A DNA stretch of 64,000 nucleotides from Paenibacillus ehimensis NBRC 15659 (lineage in GTDB: Bacteria; Bacillota; Bacilli; Paenibacillales; NBRC-103111), in the NCBI RefSeq assembly GCF_004000785.1, contig NZ_BILX01000006.1, positions 62,001 through 126,000 on the forward strand, in the 5' to 3' direction. The notes below the pieces were generated by a model. That model ran no database searches. It was given only the letters and a program-made list of their open reading frames with translations, and was not told the origin of the DNA. How positions within the stretch are numbered: the first letter of the stretch is position 1; each line of letters opens with the position of its first letter. Position numbers and translations under genes: made by a program. This document shows, piece by piece, positions 33,497-42,699 of the stretch.

Positions 33497-33622
33497 AAAG
33501 GTTCCTGCAAAGAAAGCCTACGAGGTTAGCTGACGGATTCGGGTTTACAGGCACCCTATCTACAAGCCCGCCAAGGACTTGCGGAATTCACCCCTAAAAT
33601 CATGGTTCCCCCGTTTTCGTAA
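33497..33622 (-). promoter_or_regulatory. c-di-AMP (ydaO-yuaA type) riboswitch
   Basis: On the minus strand the hallmark blocks follow in order: ACGGGGGAACCA, TTTAGGGGTGAATTCC, GATAGGGTGCC and AACCCGAATCCGTCAGCTAA then CCTCGTAGGC. This is the ydaO-yuaA class, which binds c-di-AMP and lowers expression of K+ importers. The coordinates of the aptamer ends are approximate. Confidence 0.92.
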
Positions 33623-33658
33623 AGAAATTCGGCTTTTTATTCAATTGATATGAATTGA

Positions 33659-33687
33659 ATTATAATCCCGTTTGCACGGAAGTACAA
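33659..33687 (-). promoter_or_regulatory. promoter of the ktrB-ktrA-antiporter operon
   Basis: On the minus strand TTGTAC (33682-33687), 17-nt spacer, perfect TATAAT (33659-33664), about 36 bp before the aptamer. Confidence 0.78.
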
Positions 33688-33734
33688 AGCTGTTTTTGAC
33701 GGAAATGGCACGAGAATCATAACCTTTGGTCAGA

Positions 33735-33750
33735 TGTAAGCGTTCTTACA
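33735..33750. promoter_or_regulatory. short palindrome in the ktrB-CPBP gap
   Basis: TGTAAG-CGTT-CTTACA is a perfect inverted repeat between the divergent ktrB and CPBP genes. It is one base shorter than the GlnR/TnrA consensus, so its reader is unknown. Nothing else is evident between the ktr promoter and the CPBP start apart from a possible TATACT at 33840-33845. Confidence 0.35.
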
Positions 33751-33876
33751 CCTATGTCGCTTCGCTTTTCGCGTTTTTCCCCTGACATGCTCGCGATATC
33801 GATGGATTTCCCCGGAGCATGTATGCTAATTTAGAAGAATATACTGTTACTATTCCGGATCCGATAAGGAGCTCTT

Positions 33877-35601
33877 ATGCTGAAACGATTATATTCCGCA
33901 ACTCCCCTTCCGCTGCTTGCCGTCGTCGGATTGCTGCTGTACTTTGGCGTCATGATCGTCTCGCCTTTTTTTCAGGATGCGGAGCGGGCGGACCCAGCTC
34001 CAACCAACAACCCGGAAGTGTCCAAGCAGCAAGCCGCCACGGCGGCGGCCGACTTTGCGCGCAGCAGGTTCAAGCTGTCCCCGGAGTCTCAGACGAACGT
34101 GCTGTATCAAGCGTACACAACGATTAGCGGCTATCTGCAAAAAGAACACCTGTACGACGAATACATGAAGCGCTACGGCGGCAAATTTCCGCTGGAGTAT
34201 TACGAGGTCGAGATCAATGACAAGCGGAACGGATCCACTTATTATCTCGCCGTCAATTACAAAACGCTGCAAATCCTCGGCTGGGAGCGCAGTAAATCTC
34301 CGCTCGCGAAAAGCGATACGGTAAGCTCGTCCCAAGCCGATGCCGTCCGATTGGCGGAGCAAGCCATCCGGGAGATGGGCTACGCACCGGAGCAGTTTAC
34401 GTTATCCGGCACAACGGACAAGGACCGCAGCGGAGCTCTCGTCTACGTGAGCAAAACGGAACGAATTGGCGAGGCGAAGCTGGAGCTGCGGCTCAGCGTG
34501 TCCGAAGGCCAGGTGGTATCGTTTAAACCGGCGTTTCCCGCTCCGGACAGCTTTATCTTCTGGCAGCAGGCCCAAGACGAGCGGTCGGCCCTGATGACAA
34601 GAATCAGTATGGCGGCGTCTCTGATGATGACGTTTGCCGCTCTGATTGTCATCATCCGTTATTGGAGGGAAGTCCGCTTCGGACGCGGCGCGGTGCTGAC
34701 GATGCTGTTTTTGGCGATCTACCTGACGAACAACTTCAATATGCTGCCGGCCTTCCGCACGATGCACGGAAGCGGCCCCTCAGAACCGGAGGCCGCTATC
34801 TATTTGATCATTATGAATATTTTCATCACGCTGATGGCCGTCTCGACTTACCTGTCCTTCCTGGCCGGACGGCAGCTTTGGCTGAACCGGGGCTGGAATG
34901 CGTGGCCGGTATGGCGCGATCCGCAATTCGGAAGCGAGACGAGAACGGCTATGGTACGCGGCTACTTGATCTGCCTGTTCATTCTTGGCGTGCAGCAAGT
35001 GATGCTCTTTATCGCCTCGGAAGCGTTCGACGTATGGGCAGTTAGCGAACCGGCGGACTCTATTTACAACATGCGCGTACCGGGTTTATTTCCATTAATG
35101 GCTTGGGCTGCCGCCATTTCGGAGGAAGCCGTCTACCGGCTGCTCGGGATTGCGCTTGTGCTCAGACTGACCCGCAGCCGGGTGCTGGCCGTACTCTTGC
35201 CCAGTGTCATCTGGGCCATGAGCCATACGCAGTACCCGATCTATCCTGTGTACACGCGGCTGATCGAGGTGACGGTGCTCGGCCTTATCTTCGGATGGGC
35301 GTTTTTGAGATACGGCTTCCTGACCGCCCTGTTCGCCCACGCCGCTATGGACAGCATTCTGATGGGACTATCGCTTATGTATTCGGGAGAACCGCTGCAG
35401 ATTGCCCTCGGAGCGCTTTATCTCCTTGTTCCCGCAGCGGTCGGCTGGATCCTTGCGTGGCTTCACAGCCGGTTTAATCGGCGTCCGCCTGCTGTATCTC
35501 TTCCTGGCGCTCCTCCGCTTCCGGAGACGAATCCGGATTCCGGCCGTTTAACGCCGACAAAATTTGGCCCGCCAGCTTCTCACCGATCCCCAGAGGCTTG
35601 A
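33877..35601 (+). CDS. CPBP-family intramembrane metalloprotease
   Basis: 574-residue membrane protein. The N-terminal span (about 12-31) leads to an extracytoplasmic region (about 32-235) with PepSY-like strands ([23 protein letters not shown]). Several spans follow, with the CPBP/Abi domain at about 400-545. The glutamate pair and Arg are in ISEEAVYR (E416, E417, R421), then SH450 and HAAMD (H488, D492). The catalytic set is complete. Such proteases serve as CAAX-like processing or bacteriocin immunity proteins. AAGGAG precedes the ATG. The Pro-rich C-terminal tail (after about 530) is encoded in a 128-bp overlap with the convergent uvrC gene. Confidence 0.87.
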   Translation: MLKRLYSATPLPLLAVVGLLLYFGVMIVSPFFQDAERADPAPTNNPEVSKQQAATAAADFARSRFKLSPESQTNVLYQAYTTISGYLQKEHLYDEYMKRYGGKFPLEYYEVEINDKRNGSTYYLAVNYKTLQILGWERSKSPLAKSDTVSSSQADAVRLAEQAIREMGYAPEQFTLSGTTDKDRSGALVYVSKTERIGEAKLELRLSVSEGQVVSFKPAFPAPDSFIFWQQAQDERSALMTRISMAASLMMTFAALIVIIRYWREVRFGRGAVLTMLFLAIYLTNNFNMLPAFRTMHGSGPSEPEAAIYLIIMNIFITLMAVSTYLSFLAGRQLWLNRGWNAWPVWRDPQFGSETRTAMVRGYLICLFILGVQQVMLFIASEAFDVWAVSEPADSIYNMRVPGLFPLMAWAAAISEEAVYRLLGIALVLRLTRSRVLAVLLPSVIWAMSHTQYPIYPVYTRLIEVTVLGLIFGWAFLRYGFLTALFAHAAMDSILMGLSLMYSGEPLQIALGALYLLVPAAVGWILAWLHSRFNRRPPAVSLPGAPPLPETNPDSGRLTPTKFGPPASHRSPEA

Positions 35602-37543
35602 AGTCTGCGACTTCGGCCTCTTTTATTTTTTTGAGCGAGCCGAAATGCTTCAGCAGCGCCTTGCGCCGCTTCTCCCCAATTCCCGGAATCGCATCGAGCT
35701 GCGAGACGGTCATCGACTTGGCGCGGGTTTCCCGGTGGAAGGTGATCGCGAAGCGGTGCACCTCGTCCTGAATGCGCTGGAGCAGATAAAACTCCTGGCT
35801 GTCGCGCGGCACCGGGACCACTTCGGCCGGATCGCCGATCAGCAGCTGGGCGGTTTTATGCTTCGCGTCTTTGACCAATCCGCAGACGGGAATATAGAGC
35901 CCGAGCTCGTTCTCCAGGACGTCGATCGCTGCGGACATGTGGCCCCGCCCGCCGTCGATGACGATCAGGTCGGGCATTTGCAGTCCTTCCTTGAGCACCC
36001 GCTCGTAGCGGCGGCGCACCACTTCCCGCATCGTTTCGTAATCGTCCGGACCTTGAACGGTTCGGATTTTGTACTTTCGATACTCCTTGCGGTCCGGCTT
36101 GCCGTTCGTAAATACGACCATCGCGGATACGGGGTCCGACCCTTGGATATTCGAGTTGTCGAACGCCTCGATCCGGTGCACCGTTCCGATGCCAAGCCAT
36201 TGTCCCAAATTCTCAACCGCTTTGACCGTCCGGTCCGCGTCGCGCTCGATCAGACGGAATTTTTCTTCCAGCGCTACCCGGGCGTTGTCACATGCCATGT
36301 CGACCATATTTTTCTTGAGCCCGCGCCGCGGAATATGCACTTTGACCTTGAGCCAGCTTTCCAGCGCTTCCTTCACATCGGCCTTGGACCCCGATCCCGC
36401 CGGATCGTCCGCTTCCGCCGGATCATCGCCGTGCTCCGAATCGTCGTCTGCGGAATACGTCGTTCCGGCTTCGGCCACCAACCCCGCTTGTGCCGCCCTG
36501 TCTTCCATCGCCGATGCCTCGACGGCGGCTGCCGCTTCCAAGCTTGGAGCAATCTGCCGCCCTTCCGTCCATGCCGGGAGGAACACTTCCTTCGGCAGCG
36601 CCGGGTTCTCGCTGTAATATTGCGTTACGAACGTCAGGAAATCGTCATAGGCTTCGCCGTAATAGGGAAAAGACGACGCATGACGCTCGATCAGCTTGCC
36701 TTGACGCATATAGAGGATCTGCACGCACATCCAGCCCTTGTCCACGGCGAAGCCGAATACGTCGCGATCCACGGTGTCCGTCGTCGTGATCTTCTGCTTT
36801 TCCATCACCGTATCGATATGCTGAATCTGGTCCCGCAGCTCCTTCGCCCGTTCGAAGTTCAGCTCTTCCGCCGCTTCGTGCATTTTGCGGGTAAGCTCCT
36901 GCTTGATCTCGTTATGCCCGCCGCCAAGAAACCGGCTGATTTCATGAACCATCTTGTCGTACGTCTCCTGCTCGACCTCGTACTCACAGGGCGCGATGCA
37001 CTGTCCAAGATGATAGTACAGGCATACGCGGTCCGGCAGCGTCTTGCATTTGCGGAGCGGGTACAGCCGGTCCAGCAGCTTCTTCGTCGCGCCCGCGGCG
37101 TACGGGTTCGGATAAGGACCGAAATATTTGGCCTTATCCTTCAGTACCCGGCGCGTCACTTCCAGCCGGGGATGCTTTTCGTTCGTAATTTTGATGTATG
37201 GAAACGACTTGTCGTCCTTCAGCAGAACGTTGTATCGCGGATAATATTTTTTGATCAGATTGCACTCCAGAATGAGCGCTTCCATGTTATTGGCCGTCAC
37301 GATATACTCGAAATCGACGATATCGTTTACGAGCAGCTGCGTCTTGATCGTATGGCTCCCGGTAAAATAAGACCGCAGCCGGTTGCGCAGCACCTTGGCT
37401 TTGCCGACGTAGATGATCGTGCCTTCCCGGTTCTTCATCAAGTAGCAGCCGGGCTGCTCCGGGACGAGCGACAGCTTGTTCTTGATCGCTTCCAATATTT
37501 TTTTCCGGTCCTGGCGATCCGGTTCCCCTGCATATTCCGTCAA
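35474..37543 (-). CDS. uvrC: excinuclease ABC subunit C
   Basis: The dual-incision nuclease of nucleotide excision repair. A GIY-YIG domain (about 30-110, PGCYLMKN and [14 protein letters not shown]) makes the 3' cut. A UVR helix (about 215-250) contacts UvrB. The RNase H-like domain ([32 protein letters not shown]) makes the 5' cut, and two HhH motifs (about 630-680) bind DNA. The TTG at 37543 follows AAGGGGAG by 7 nt and gives 689 residues, about 90 more than usual. The excess is mostly an Ala/Asp/Glu-rich insert near 334-389, before the linker to the second nuclease domain. Its 3' end overlaps the CPBP gene. Confidence 0.95.
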   Translation of the reverse strand: MTEYAGEPDRQDRKKILEAIKNKLSLVPEQPGCYLMKNREGTIIYVGKAKVLRNRLRSYFTGSHTIKTQLLVNDIVDFEYIVTANNMEALILECNLIKKYYPRYNVLLKDDKSFPYIKITNEKHPRLEVTRRVLKDKAKYFGPYPNPYAAGATKKLLDRLYPLRKCKTLPDRVCLYYHLGQCIAPCEYEVEQETYDKMVHEISRFLGGGHNEIKQELTRKMHEAAEELNFERAKELRDQIQHIDTVMEKQKITTTDTVDRDVFGFAVDKGWMCVQILYMRQGKLIERHASSFPYYGEAYDDFLTFVTQYYSENPALPKEVFLPAWTEGRQIAPSLEAAAAVEASAMEDRAAQAGLVAEAGTTYSADDDSEHGDDPAEADDPAGSGSKADVKEALESWLKVKVHIPRRGLKKNMVDMACDNARVALEEKFRLIERDADRTVKAVENLGQWLGIGTVHRIEAFDNSNIQGSDPVSAMVVFTNGKPDRKEYRKYKIRTVQGPDDYETMREVVRRRYERVLKEGLQMPDLIVIDGGRGHMSAAIDVLENELGLYIPVCGLVKDAKHKTAQLLIGDPAEVVPVPRDSQEFYLLQRIQDEVHRFAITFHRETRAKSMTVSQLDAIPGIGEKRRKALLKHFGSLKKIKEAEVADFKPLGIGEKLAGQILSALNGRNPDSSPEAEERQEEIQQADAD

Positions 37544-37567
37544 CGAATATCTCCCCTTTCCCAACGG

Positions 37568-37611
37568 CAAAAAGCTCTTTTTCCAGCATAGCAGAAAAAG
37601 AGCTTTTTCTC
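37568..37611. terminator. terminator downstream of trxA
   Basis: AAAAAGCTCTTTTT, 12-nt loop, AAAAAGAGCTTTTT. It lies between trxA and uvrC on the minus strand, so uvrC must have its own promoter or depend on read-through. Confidence 0.82.
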
Positions 37612-37633
37612 ACGTGATCCGCAGGCTGCCAAA

Positions 37634-37951
37634 TTATTGATGGCGGCTCAATACGTTTTTCAGCGCATCTTTGGACTGGAAGCCGACGACTTTATCGACC
37701 GGCTGGCCGTCTTTGAACACGATCAGCGTCGGAATGCTCATTACGCCGAAACGGGAAGCGGACTCCGGGTTGTCGTCCACGTTCACTTTCGCGATTTTCA
37801 CGCTATCGCCGATTTCTTTATCCAGCTCCTCCAGAACGGGAGCGATCATTTTGCAAGGTCCACACCAAGGAGCCCAAAAGTCTACGAGAACCGTACCGGA
37901 TCCTTCTACTTCAGTTGAGAAAGATTGGTCAGACACATTAACGATAGCCAT
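37634..37951 (-). CDS. trxA: thioredoxin
   Basis: 105-residue cytoplasmic thioredoxin with the active site FWAPWCGPCKMI (C30, C33), the buried Asp in LVDFW and the cis-Pro loop MSIPTLIVF. It is the major disulfide reductant for ribonucleotide reductase and others. A good ribosome site (AAGGAG) precedes the ATG. It is next to uvrC, as in many Bacilli. Confidence 0.97.
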   Translation of the reverse strand: MAIVNVSDQSFSTEVEGSGTVLVDFWAPWCGPCKMIAPVLEELDKEIGDSVKIAKVNVDDNPESASRFGVMSIPTLIVFKDGQPVDKVVGFQSKDALKNVLSRHQ

Positions 37952-38168
37952 GATTCAATTTCTCCTTTTGCGGAAATAATGTCAACATGTAAAGTATACC
38001 ACAATAAGAGCCTTTTTCAACCGAGCCAAAGTTTGCACAATTGTCACTTTACATCCTTTACAATGGAAGGCGATTTTGGGTATACTAGCCGTATATGAGT
38101 ATCGCTAAGCTGCCTAAGCTGTGCCATCCGGCGGCTATGCCCGGCACAACCCTAAGGAGGAACCTTGC

Positions 38169-38318
38169 ATGAACGACTCGACAAGAAATCCCGAACTGCA
38201 CGTGTACGAAGAACAACGGAATGACTTTATCGACGTTGCCACGGGCTTCGGCGTTTTCTTCGCCATCCTGCTCGTGATCGGCGTCATCGCGACAGCGGCT
38301 TCGCTTATGATGAAGTAA
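38169..38318 (+). CDS. yqzM: YqzM-like small membrane protein
   Basis: 49 residues. A polar N terminus with RNDFIDVATGFGVFF is followed by one membrane span (about 25-46) and MMK. The NDxID...GF motif and size resemble the YqzM family of spore formers, whose role is unknown. The ATG at 38169 follows AAGGAGG by 8 nt; an in-frame ATG-like start at 38121 has none. It stands alone with its own terminator. Confidence 0.65.
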   Translation: MNDSTRNPELHVYEEQRNDFIDVATGFGVFFAILLVIGVIATAASLMMK

Positions 38319-38334
38319 TGGCTCGGCCGATGCG

Positions 38335-38383
38335 AAAAGCCTCTGCTTGATCTCCGTTTCCGGAGGGCGGCAGAGGCTTTTTT
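38335..38383 (+). terminator. terminator of the YqzM-like gene
   Basis: AAAAGCCTCTGC...GCAGAGGCTTTTTT with a CCG/CGG inner hairpin. Confidence 0.87.
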
Positions 38384-38404
38384 GTGCATCAAACCCAAGG
38401 ATAC

Positions 38405-39304
38405 TTACTTTTCAGTAACTCCATACCCTTCCGGTGCGGGAATCCCCTTTTCAGCCGATCGACTTACACCTTCCCAATCTTCCCATGTTGTTATGCGTTC
38501 TTTATAGGCTTTCCTAGCCAAGTCGTAGACCATACTTCCTAAGATAAGTCTTAAGGGAGGATTCTCGCTTTCCACTACCTTCATGAGAGCCTCACCCGCT
38601 AAGACGGGATCGCTATCTATTGAGCCTTCCGCATACTGTTTGGCCAATTCTTCCCTAAGGGATGCATAGGCATCTAATGGACTGCTATAGCGCATCGTTG
38701 TATACAAATCTGTCCAGTATCCGCCTGGTTCTACGATCGTGAGTTTTACCCCAAAGTGGGCAGCTTCTTGTGCCAAAGCTTCACTCAACCCCTCAAGTGC
38801 AAATTTACTTGCACTGTATAGGCCCGACATTGGACCTGAGATCAATCCTCCAATGCTGGAAATTTGGATCAAGTGCCCCGACCTCTGTTGACGCAGATAA
38901 GGAAATACCGCCTGACAGACCCAAAGAGCGCCGAAAAAATTGGTTTCCATCAAGTCTCTTGCATCGGTTTCGCTCAATTCTTCGACCATGCCTAAAGTCA
39001 TAATACCTGCGTTATTCACGACAATATCAAGATGCCCAACATGTTCTACTGCCACTCTAACCGTTGCGAAAACAGCTTCCCGATCCCTTATATCGAGATT
39101 CAAAAACAGCAATGCGTCTTGATATTGCTCTTTCAGCTTTTCTAATTGACCAATGGTTCTAGCGACAGCGACAACTTGATCCCCTGCTTCTAAAGCGGCA
39201 CTGGCGTAAGCATAACCAAGCCCCTTGCTCGCCCCTGTAATAAACCAGACACGCCTTTTTCCAGTATTACGATCCAAAAACTTATCGGAATTTTGTGTTG
39301 TCAT
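38405..39304 (-). CDS. short-chain dehydrogenase/reductase (SDR)
   Basis: An NAD(P)-dependent SDR of about 299 residues. The cofactor loop is TGASKGLGYAYA, the NNAG motif is at VNNAGIM and the catalytic site is Ser (SSIGG) with YSASK. The Arg after the second strand (AVARTIGQ) suggests NADP(H). The ATG at 39304 follows an AGGGG site; upstream in-frame codons to 39382 are not SDR-like. The substrate is unknown. The base composition is AT-richer than the flanking housekeeping genes. It is the last of three same-strand genes with the AraC regulator at their head, but 350 bp separate it from the next SDR. Confidence 0.9.
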   Translation of the reverse strand: MTTQNSDKFLDRNTGKRRVWFITGASKGLGYAYASAALEAGDQVVAVARTIGQLEKLKEQYQDALLFLNLDIRDREAVFATVRVAVEHVGHLDIVVNNAGIMTLGMVEELSETDARDLMETNFFGALWVCQAVFPYLRQQRSGHLIQISSIGGLISGPMSGLYSASKFALEGLSEALAQEAAHFGVKLTIVEPGGYWTDLYTTMRYSSPLDAYASLREELAKQYAEGSIDSDPVLAGEALMKVVESENPPLRLILGSMVYDLARKAYKERITTWEDWEGVSRSAEKGIPAPEGYGVTEK

Positions 39305-39653
39305 GGAGAATCCCCCTATAAAAAAATAAAAACACAGACAAATTCTCTGCCTGTGCACCGTAATCGAATATGAATTTACCATATGAGTTCAAGTAATGTA
39401 GTAACGCAAAAGAAGCTTCTCCAGAAAAATATCGGAGATACCCGCTATGCTTACACTTTATATGAACAAGACGGCATATGGACAGACTCATCCCGATTAC
39501 TCTGCTGACCGGCAGAGTTGAACGAAAGCACAAATGAATGCAAGATGCATTGTTGGCTTATCGGGAAGAATCAATCACACATAACCCTCCGTTCATTTTA
39601 GATAAAGTTAGTATACCAATGCCAATTGGAATTTGCAACCAAATTGAAAAACG

Positions 39654-40448
39654 TTAAAAAATAGTCGGAACCATTCCCCCATCCATACGGATTGGAGAAC
39701 CTTTAAATGCGGATGCATAAGGGCTGCACACAAATGTAGTTAGTCTGCCTATTTCAATAGGTTTGATAAATCGCTGTATTTCAGATTGAGGCAGGTTTGT
39801 AGTCATAAATTGCTTCTCTTTTTCTGAAAAAGTCATAGCTTCATTAGGGTACATACCCTCAATGATTTGATGCACATTTTCAGAGAGTGTCGGTCCCGGC
39901 ATGATCGTATTGACTGTGACTTCTGTTCCTATTGTTAATTTCGATAAGCTTTTTGACAATGATAATAGCATTGATTTTGTCATACCATATTGAGGCATTA
40001 GACCTGAGGGCATAACGGCTTCCTCGCTCGCAATAAAGATAATGCGGCCATAATTATTTTTCAACATTTTAGGTAAGTAAAATTTAGATAATCCATTGGC
40101 AGCAAGAACATTGGTACGGAAGTATTTCTCCCATATTTCATCGTCAACGTCCTCATACTGCATAATTTCATAGATTCCCATATTGTTAACTAAAATATCA
40201 ATATTCGGGTATTTTTCGAATAAAGCTTCTCTTTGTTGAATATCCACTAAATCGGCTGCAGCATTTTGAGGAGAGGTAGCCGGGAAAGCCGACTTCATTT
40301 CCTTTACAGTCCGTTCTACCTCTTCATCATTCCGTCCATTAATTAGTACATGAACTCCTTCTTTGGCAAGTTCAATCGCAATCGCTTTGCCTATACCTTT
40401 CGTTGATCCTGTAACTAAAGCTGTTTTATTGGTTAATCCCATATCCAT
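39654..40448 (-). CDS. short-chain dehydrogenase/reductase (SDR)
   Basis: 264-residue SDR of the classical type. It has VTGSTKGIGKAIA, the nucleotide selector INGRNDEEV (Arg, so NADP-like), LVNNMGIYE in place of NNAG, IASEEAVMPSGLMPQYGMTKS with Tyr-x3-Lys and a C-terminal GSPIRMDGGMV. Relatives are often called 3-oxoacyl-ACP reductases; the true substrate is unknown. AAGGAG precedes the ATG. It is 109 bp after the AraC-type gene. The 349-bp gap on its other side holds no gene, only TTAGTATACCAATGCC-type AT-rich DNA near 39608. Confidence 0.9.
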   Translation of the reverse strand: MDMGLTNKTALVTGSTKGIGKAIAIELAKEGVHVLINGRNDEEVERTVKEMKSAFPATSPQNAAADLVDIQQREALFEKYPNIDILVNNMGIYEIMQYEDVDDEIWEKYFRTNVLAANGLSKFYLPKMLKNNYGRIIFIASEEAVMPSGLMPQYGMTKSMLLSLSKSLSKLTIGTEVTVNTIMPGPTLSENVHQIIEGMYPNEAMTFSEKEKQFMTTNLPQSEIQRFIKPIEIGRLTTFVCSPYASAFKGSPIRMDGGMVPTIF

Positions 40449-40557
40449 AATACATTTCTCCTTGTGCTCCGGATAGAGATTATATTACCTTGTCTGGATT
40501 GTTCAGTAACTGGCATATGGCGCCAAAGTTCTTGTTTAACACGCCAAATGATAAAAC

Positions 40558-41586
40558 TCAGTAAGTACTAGCTCTCTGTAGTGTACCTAAATGTTCAGCA
40601 CGCCAATTTGAAGGAGTAACGCCTTCCCAAAGGCGGAAGGCACGGTAGAACGAGTTCTGGTCTTCATATCCAATCAAGAAAGCCACTTCTTTAATATCGA
40701 GCGAGGGGTCTGCCAAGTACGCCAGTGCCTGCTCATGTCTAGCTTGTGTCAACAGATGCTTGAAGCTCGTGTTTTCTTCGGTAAGTCGGCGCTGCAAGGT
40801 ACGATCGCTCATCCCCAACTCCTTCGCGACAGCCTGAATATCGGGGCGCCCTCCTGTGAGGCTGCGTTTCATGATCCATTTGACCATCTCGGCAATTGAG
40901 CGGCTGCGCTGCTGTTCATCCAACGATCGGTCCAGAACGGGAGTCAGGATCTCCAGCAGCTCTTCGTTGTACGAAACAAAGGGGCGGTCCAGATCTCTTC
41001 GGTGCAGCGTCAACCGGTTACATTTTGCGCCAATCCGGATACGGCAGCCGAAGTAAGCTTCGAGGGCCTGTACATCGCCCATTGCGTGCGAAAATTCGAC
41101 GAGCCGCGCCGTCAAAGGTTGACCCGTGCCCCGCCGCCCAAGCTCCAGAAGACAGGCCAGCGTGATCCCAACCAGCATTGGCGGACCGGGTTGCTCGCTA
41201 TACAGCCATTCCAGTTCGATTGTACAGTGCTCCCCCTCCTCGATGATACGTAAGCTTTCAGGGGGGCACAGTCGTTTGTACCGGGCCATTCGGTTGAGAG
41301 CGTCGCGGTAATCACGAGCGTGGTAAGTCGCTAAGACGGTCGGTGGGTACTTCGCTGTTTCAAAGACGGTCGCAAGCTTGATGATTCCTTTGGCTGTGTC
41401 ACCAATGAGATCGGAATAAGCCTGCCAGATGGCGAAATATTGGGCGGTGGTAACTACTGGCTCAGTAATAACGGTGAGCGGCAGTCGTGCTTTGCGAGCT
41501 ATGTCATGGGCGTCAATCCCCAATTGACGTAATGCCGCCCAAAATCCCGGCGGGATTGTAATACGGTCAGAGGGATAAGACTTCAT
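40558..41586 (-). CDS. AraC-family regulator with arabinose-binding-like domain
   Basis: 342 residues. The N-terminal ~200 match the AraC ligand-binding domain of the OruR/ArgR/Rv1395 type (FWAALRQLGIDAHDIARKARLP). The last ~100 form the double HTH: IQAVAKELGMSDRTLQRRLTEE for the first, and PSLDIKEVAFLIGYEDQNSFYRAFRLWEG for the second. AAGGAGG precedes the ATG. It heads the two SDR genes and probably activates them in response to a small molecule; the inducer is unknown. Confidence 0.9.
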   Translation of the reverse strand: MKSYPSDRITIPPGFWAALRQLGIDAHDIARKARLPLTVITEPVVTTAQYFAIWQAYSDLIGDTAKGIIKLATVFETAKYPPTVLATYHARDYRDALNRMARYKRLCPPESLRIIEEGEHCTIELEWLYSEQPGPPMLVGITLACLLELGRRGTGQPLTARLVEFSHAMGDVQALEAYFGCRIRIGAKCNRLTLHRRDLDRPFVSYNEELLEILTPVLDRSLDEQQRSRSIAEMVKWIMKRSLTGGRPDIQAVAKELGMSDRTLQRRLTEENTSFKHLLTQARHEQALAYLADPSLDIKEVAFLIGYEDQNSFYRAFRLWEGVTPSNWRAEHLGTLQRASTY

Positions 41587-41638
41587 ATCTATGGGCCTCC
41601 TTTAGCTTCTTACCTAAACAGCATTTTTCGTGTTAAGC

Positions 41639-41677
41639 AAAAGGAGCGCGACCCTGTAGAATCAGGATCGTGCTCCC
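41639..41677 (-). terminator. terminator at the end of dnaI
   Basis: On the minus strand GGAGCACGATCCTG, 6-nt loop, CAGGGTCGCGCTCC, then TTTTG. Its 5' arm overlaps the last codons of dnaI. Confidence 0.78.
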
Positions 41678-42618
41678 CGTTTGTTATACCCGTTCACCAT
41701 GACCACGTCGACGAACGGCCGAATCCGGTCCATGATGCGCCGTCCTTTGAACTCCTCGTCCCCGTCCTTGCTGGTGAAGCTGAAGTGCTTCTCCAACGCG
41801 TCCAAATCGTGATTGGACGTGAAGAACGTCGGCTTGCGGTTCATCCGGTAGTTCAGGATCGCTCCCATCACATGGTCGCGAAGCCAAGGGTTCAAATTCT
41901 CCGCCCCGATATCGTCGAAGACGAGCAGGTCCGTCTCCTTCAACACATCGATCGTTTCCTTGAGCTTAAGCGGATCTTGGAACATCGTTTTCAAATCCTC
42001 GGCAAAATCCGGCATGTACACGATCGCCCCGCTGTAGCCTTCTTTTGCCAGCTCATAGAGTAAATAGCACATTAGAAACGTCTTGCCCGTTCCGAAATGG
42101 CCGGCCAAATACAAGCCCGTGGGCTGAAGCCCCTGCTGCCGGATGCTGAAAATATACTCCATTACCCGGCCGACCGCTTCTTCCCGGTCCGGATCTTTAT
42201 CGAGAATTTCGAGCGACGAGTACCCTTGGGACAGCGCCCGCTCGTCCACATAAAAGCTCCGAATCCGGCTGCGGACCGCATCCTGCGTCGCTCTGGCGAT
42301 AAATTTCTTGCATGCGACCTTCTGGTCGTACACCCGGGTCCAATCTTCTCCCGGCTCGATATTCAGCATCGTGTAATGGCCTTCCATATCGTTCGGACAC
42401 CGGTCCAGCCCCGGGCAATTGTTGCAATTGTTATATTCCGTAATATATTGGTGCAGCTTGTTCAAATTCAGCTTGATCGTCTGGCTGTCGAGCTCCGGGT
42501 GCTTGGCTCTCAGCTTCACGATCAGCGGATCGGATGCAATTTCCCGCACCTTTTTTTCCGCCTGCTGCAACAACTGACGGCCTTGGCCGCCCCGCAAAAG
42601 TTCCCCAAGCGACTCCAT
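41662..42618 (-). CDS. dnaI: primosomal protein DnaI (helicase loader)
   Basis: AAA+ ATPase of about 318 residues that loads the replicative helicase DnaC of Bacilli. The N-terminal helicase-binding and zinc domain has Cys at NNCNNCPGLDRC. The ATPase has Walker A GHFGTGKTFLMCYLL, Walker B LLVFDDIGAE, sensor 1 TFFTSNHD and an Arg finger near GRRIMDRIRP. The ATG at 42618 follows GGAGG by 8 nt. It is 81 bp after dnaB, the standard Bacillota pair. Confidence 0.95.
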   Translation of the reverse strand: MESLGELLRGGQGRQLLQQAEKKVREIASDPLIVKLRAKHPELDSQTIKLNLNKLHQYITEYNNCNNCPGLDRCPNDMEGHYTMLNIEPGEDWTRVYDQKVACKKFIARATQDAVRSRIRSFYVDERALSQGYSSLEILDKDPDREEAVGRVMEYIFSIRQQGLQPTGLYLAGHFGTGKTFLMCYLLYELAKEGYSGAIVYMPDFAEDLKTMFQDPLKLKETIDVLKETDLLVFDDIGAENLNPWLRDHVMGAILNYRMNRKPTFFTSNHDLDALEKHFSFTSKDGDEEFKGRRIMDRIRPFVDVVMVNGYNKRGARS

Positions 42619-42699
42619 CCGCTGCACCTCCCCATGAATTGCCAGCCGGGCATTCGCCTATACCTCTTGTACGCATAAACTCCGACGCTTCTCTAACTT

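Noticed and set aside
35564-37591. 675-codon open frame on the plus strand
   Set aside because: Antisense shadow of uvrC, with Arg/His/Leu-rich composition and no motif.
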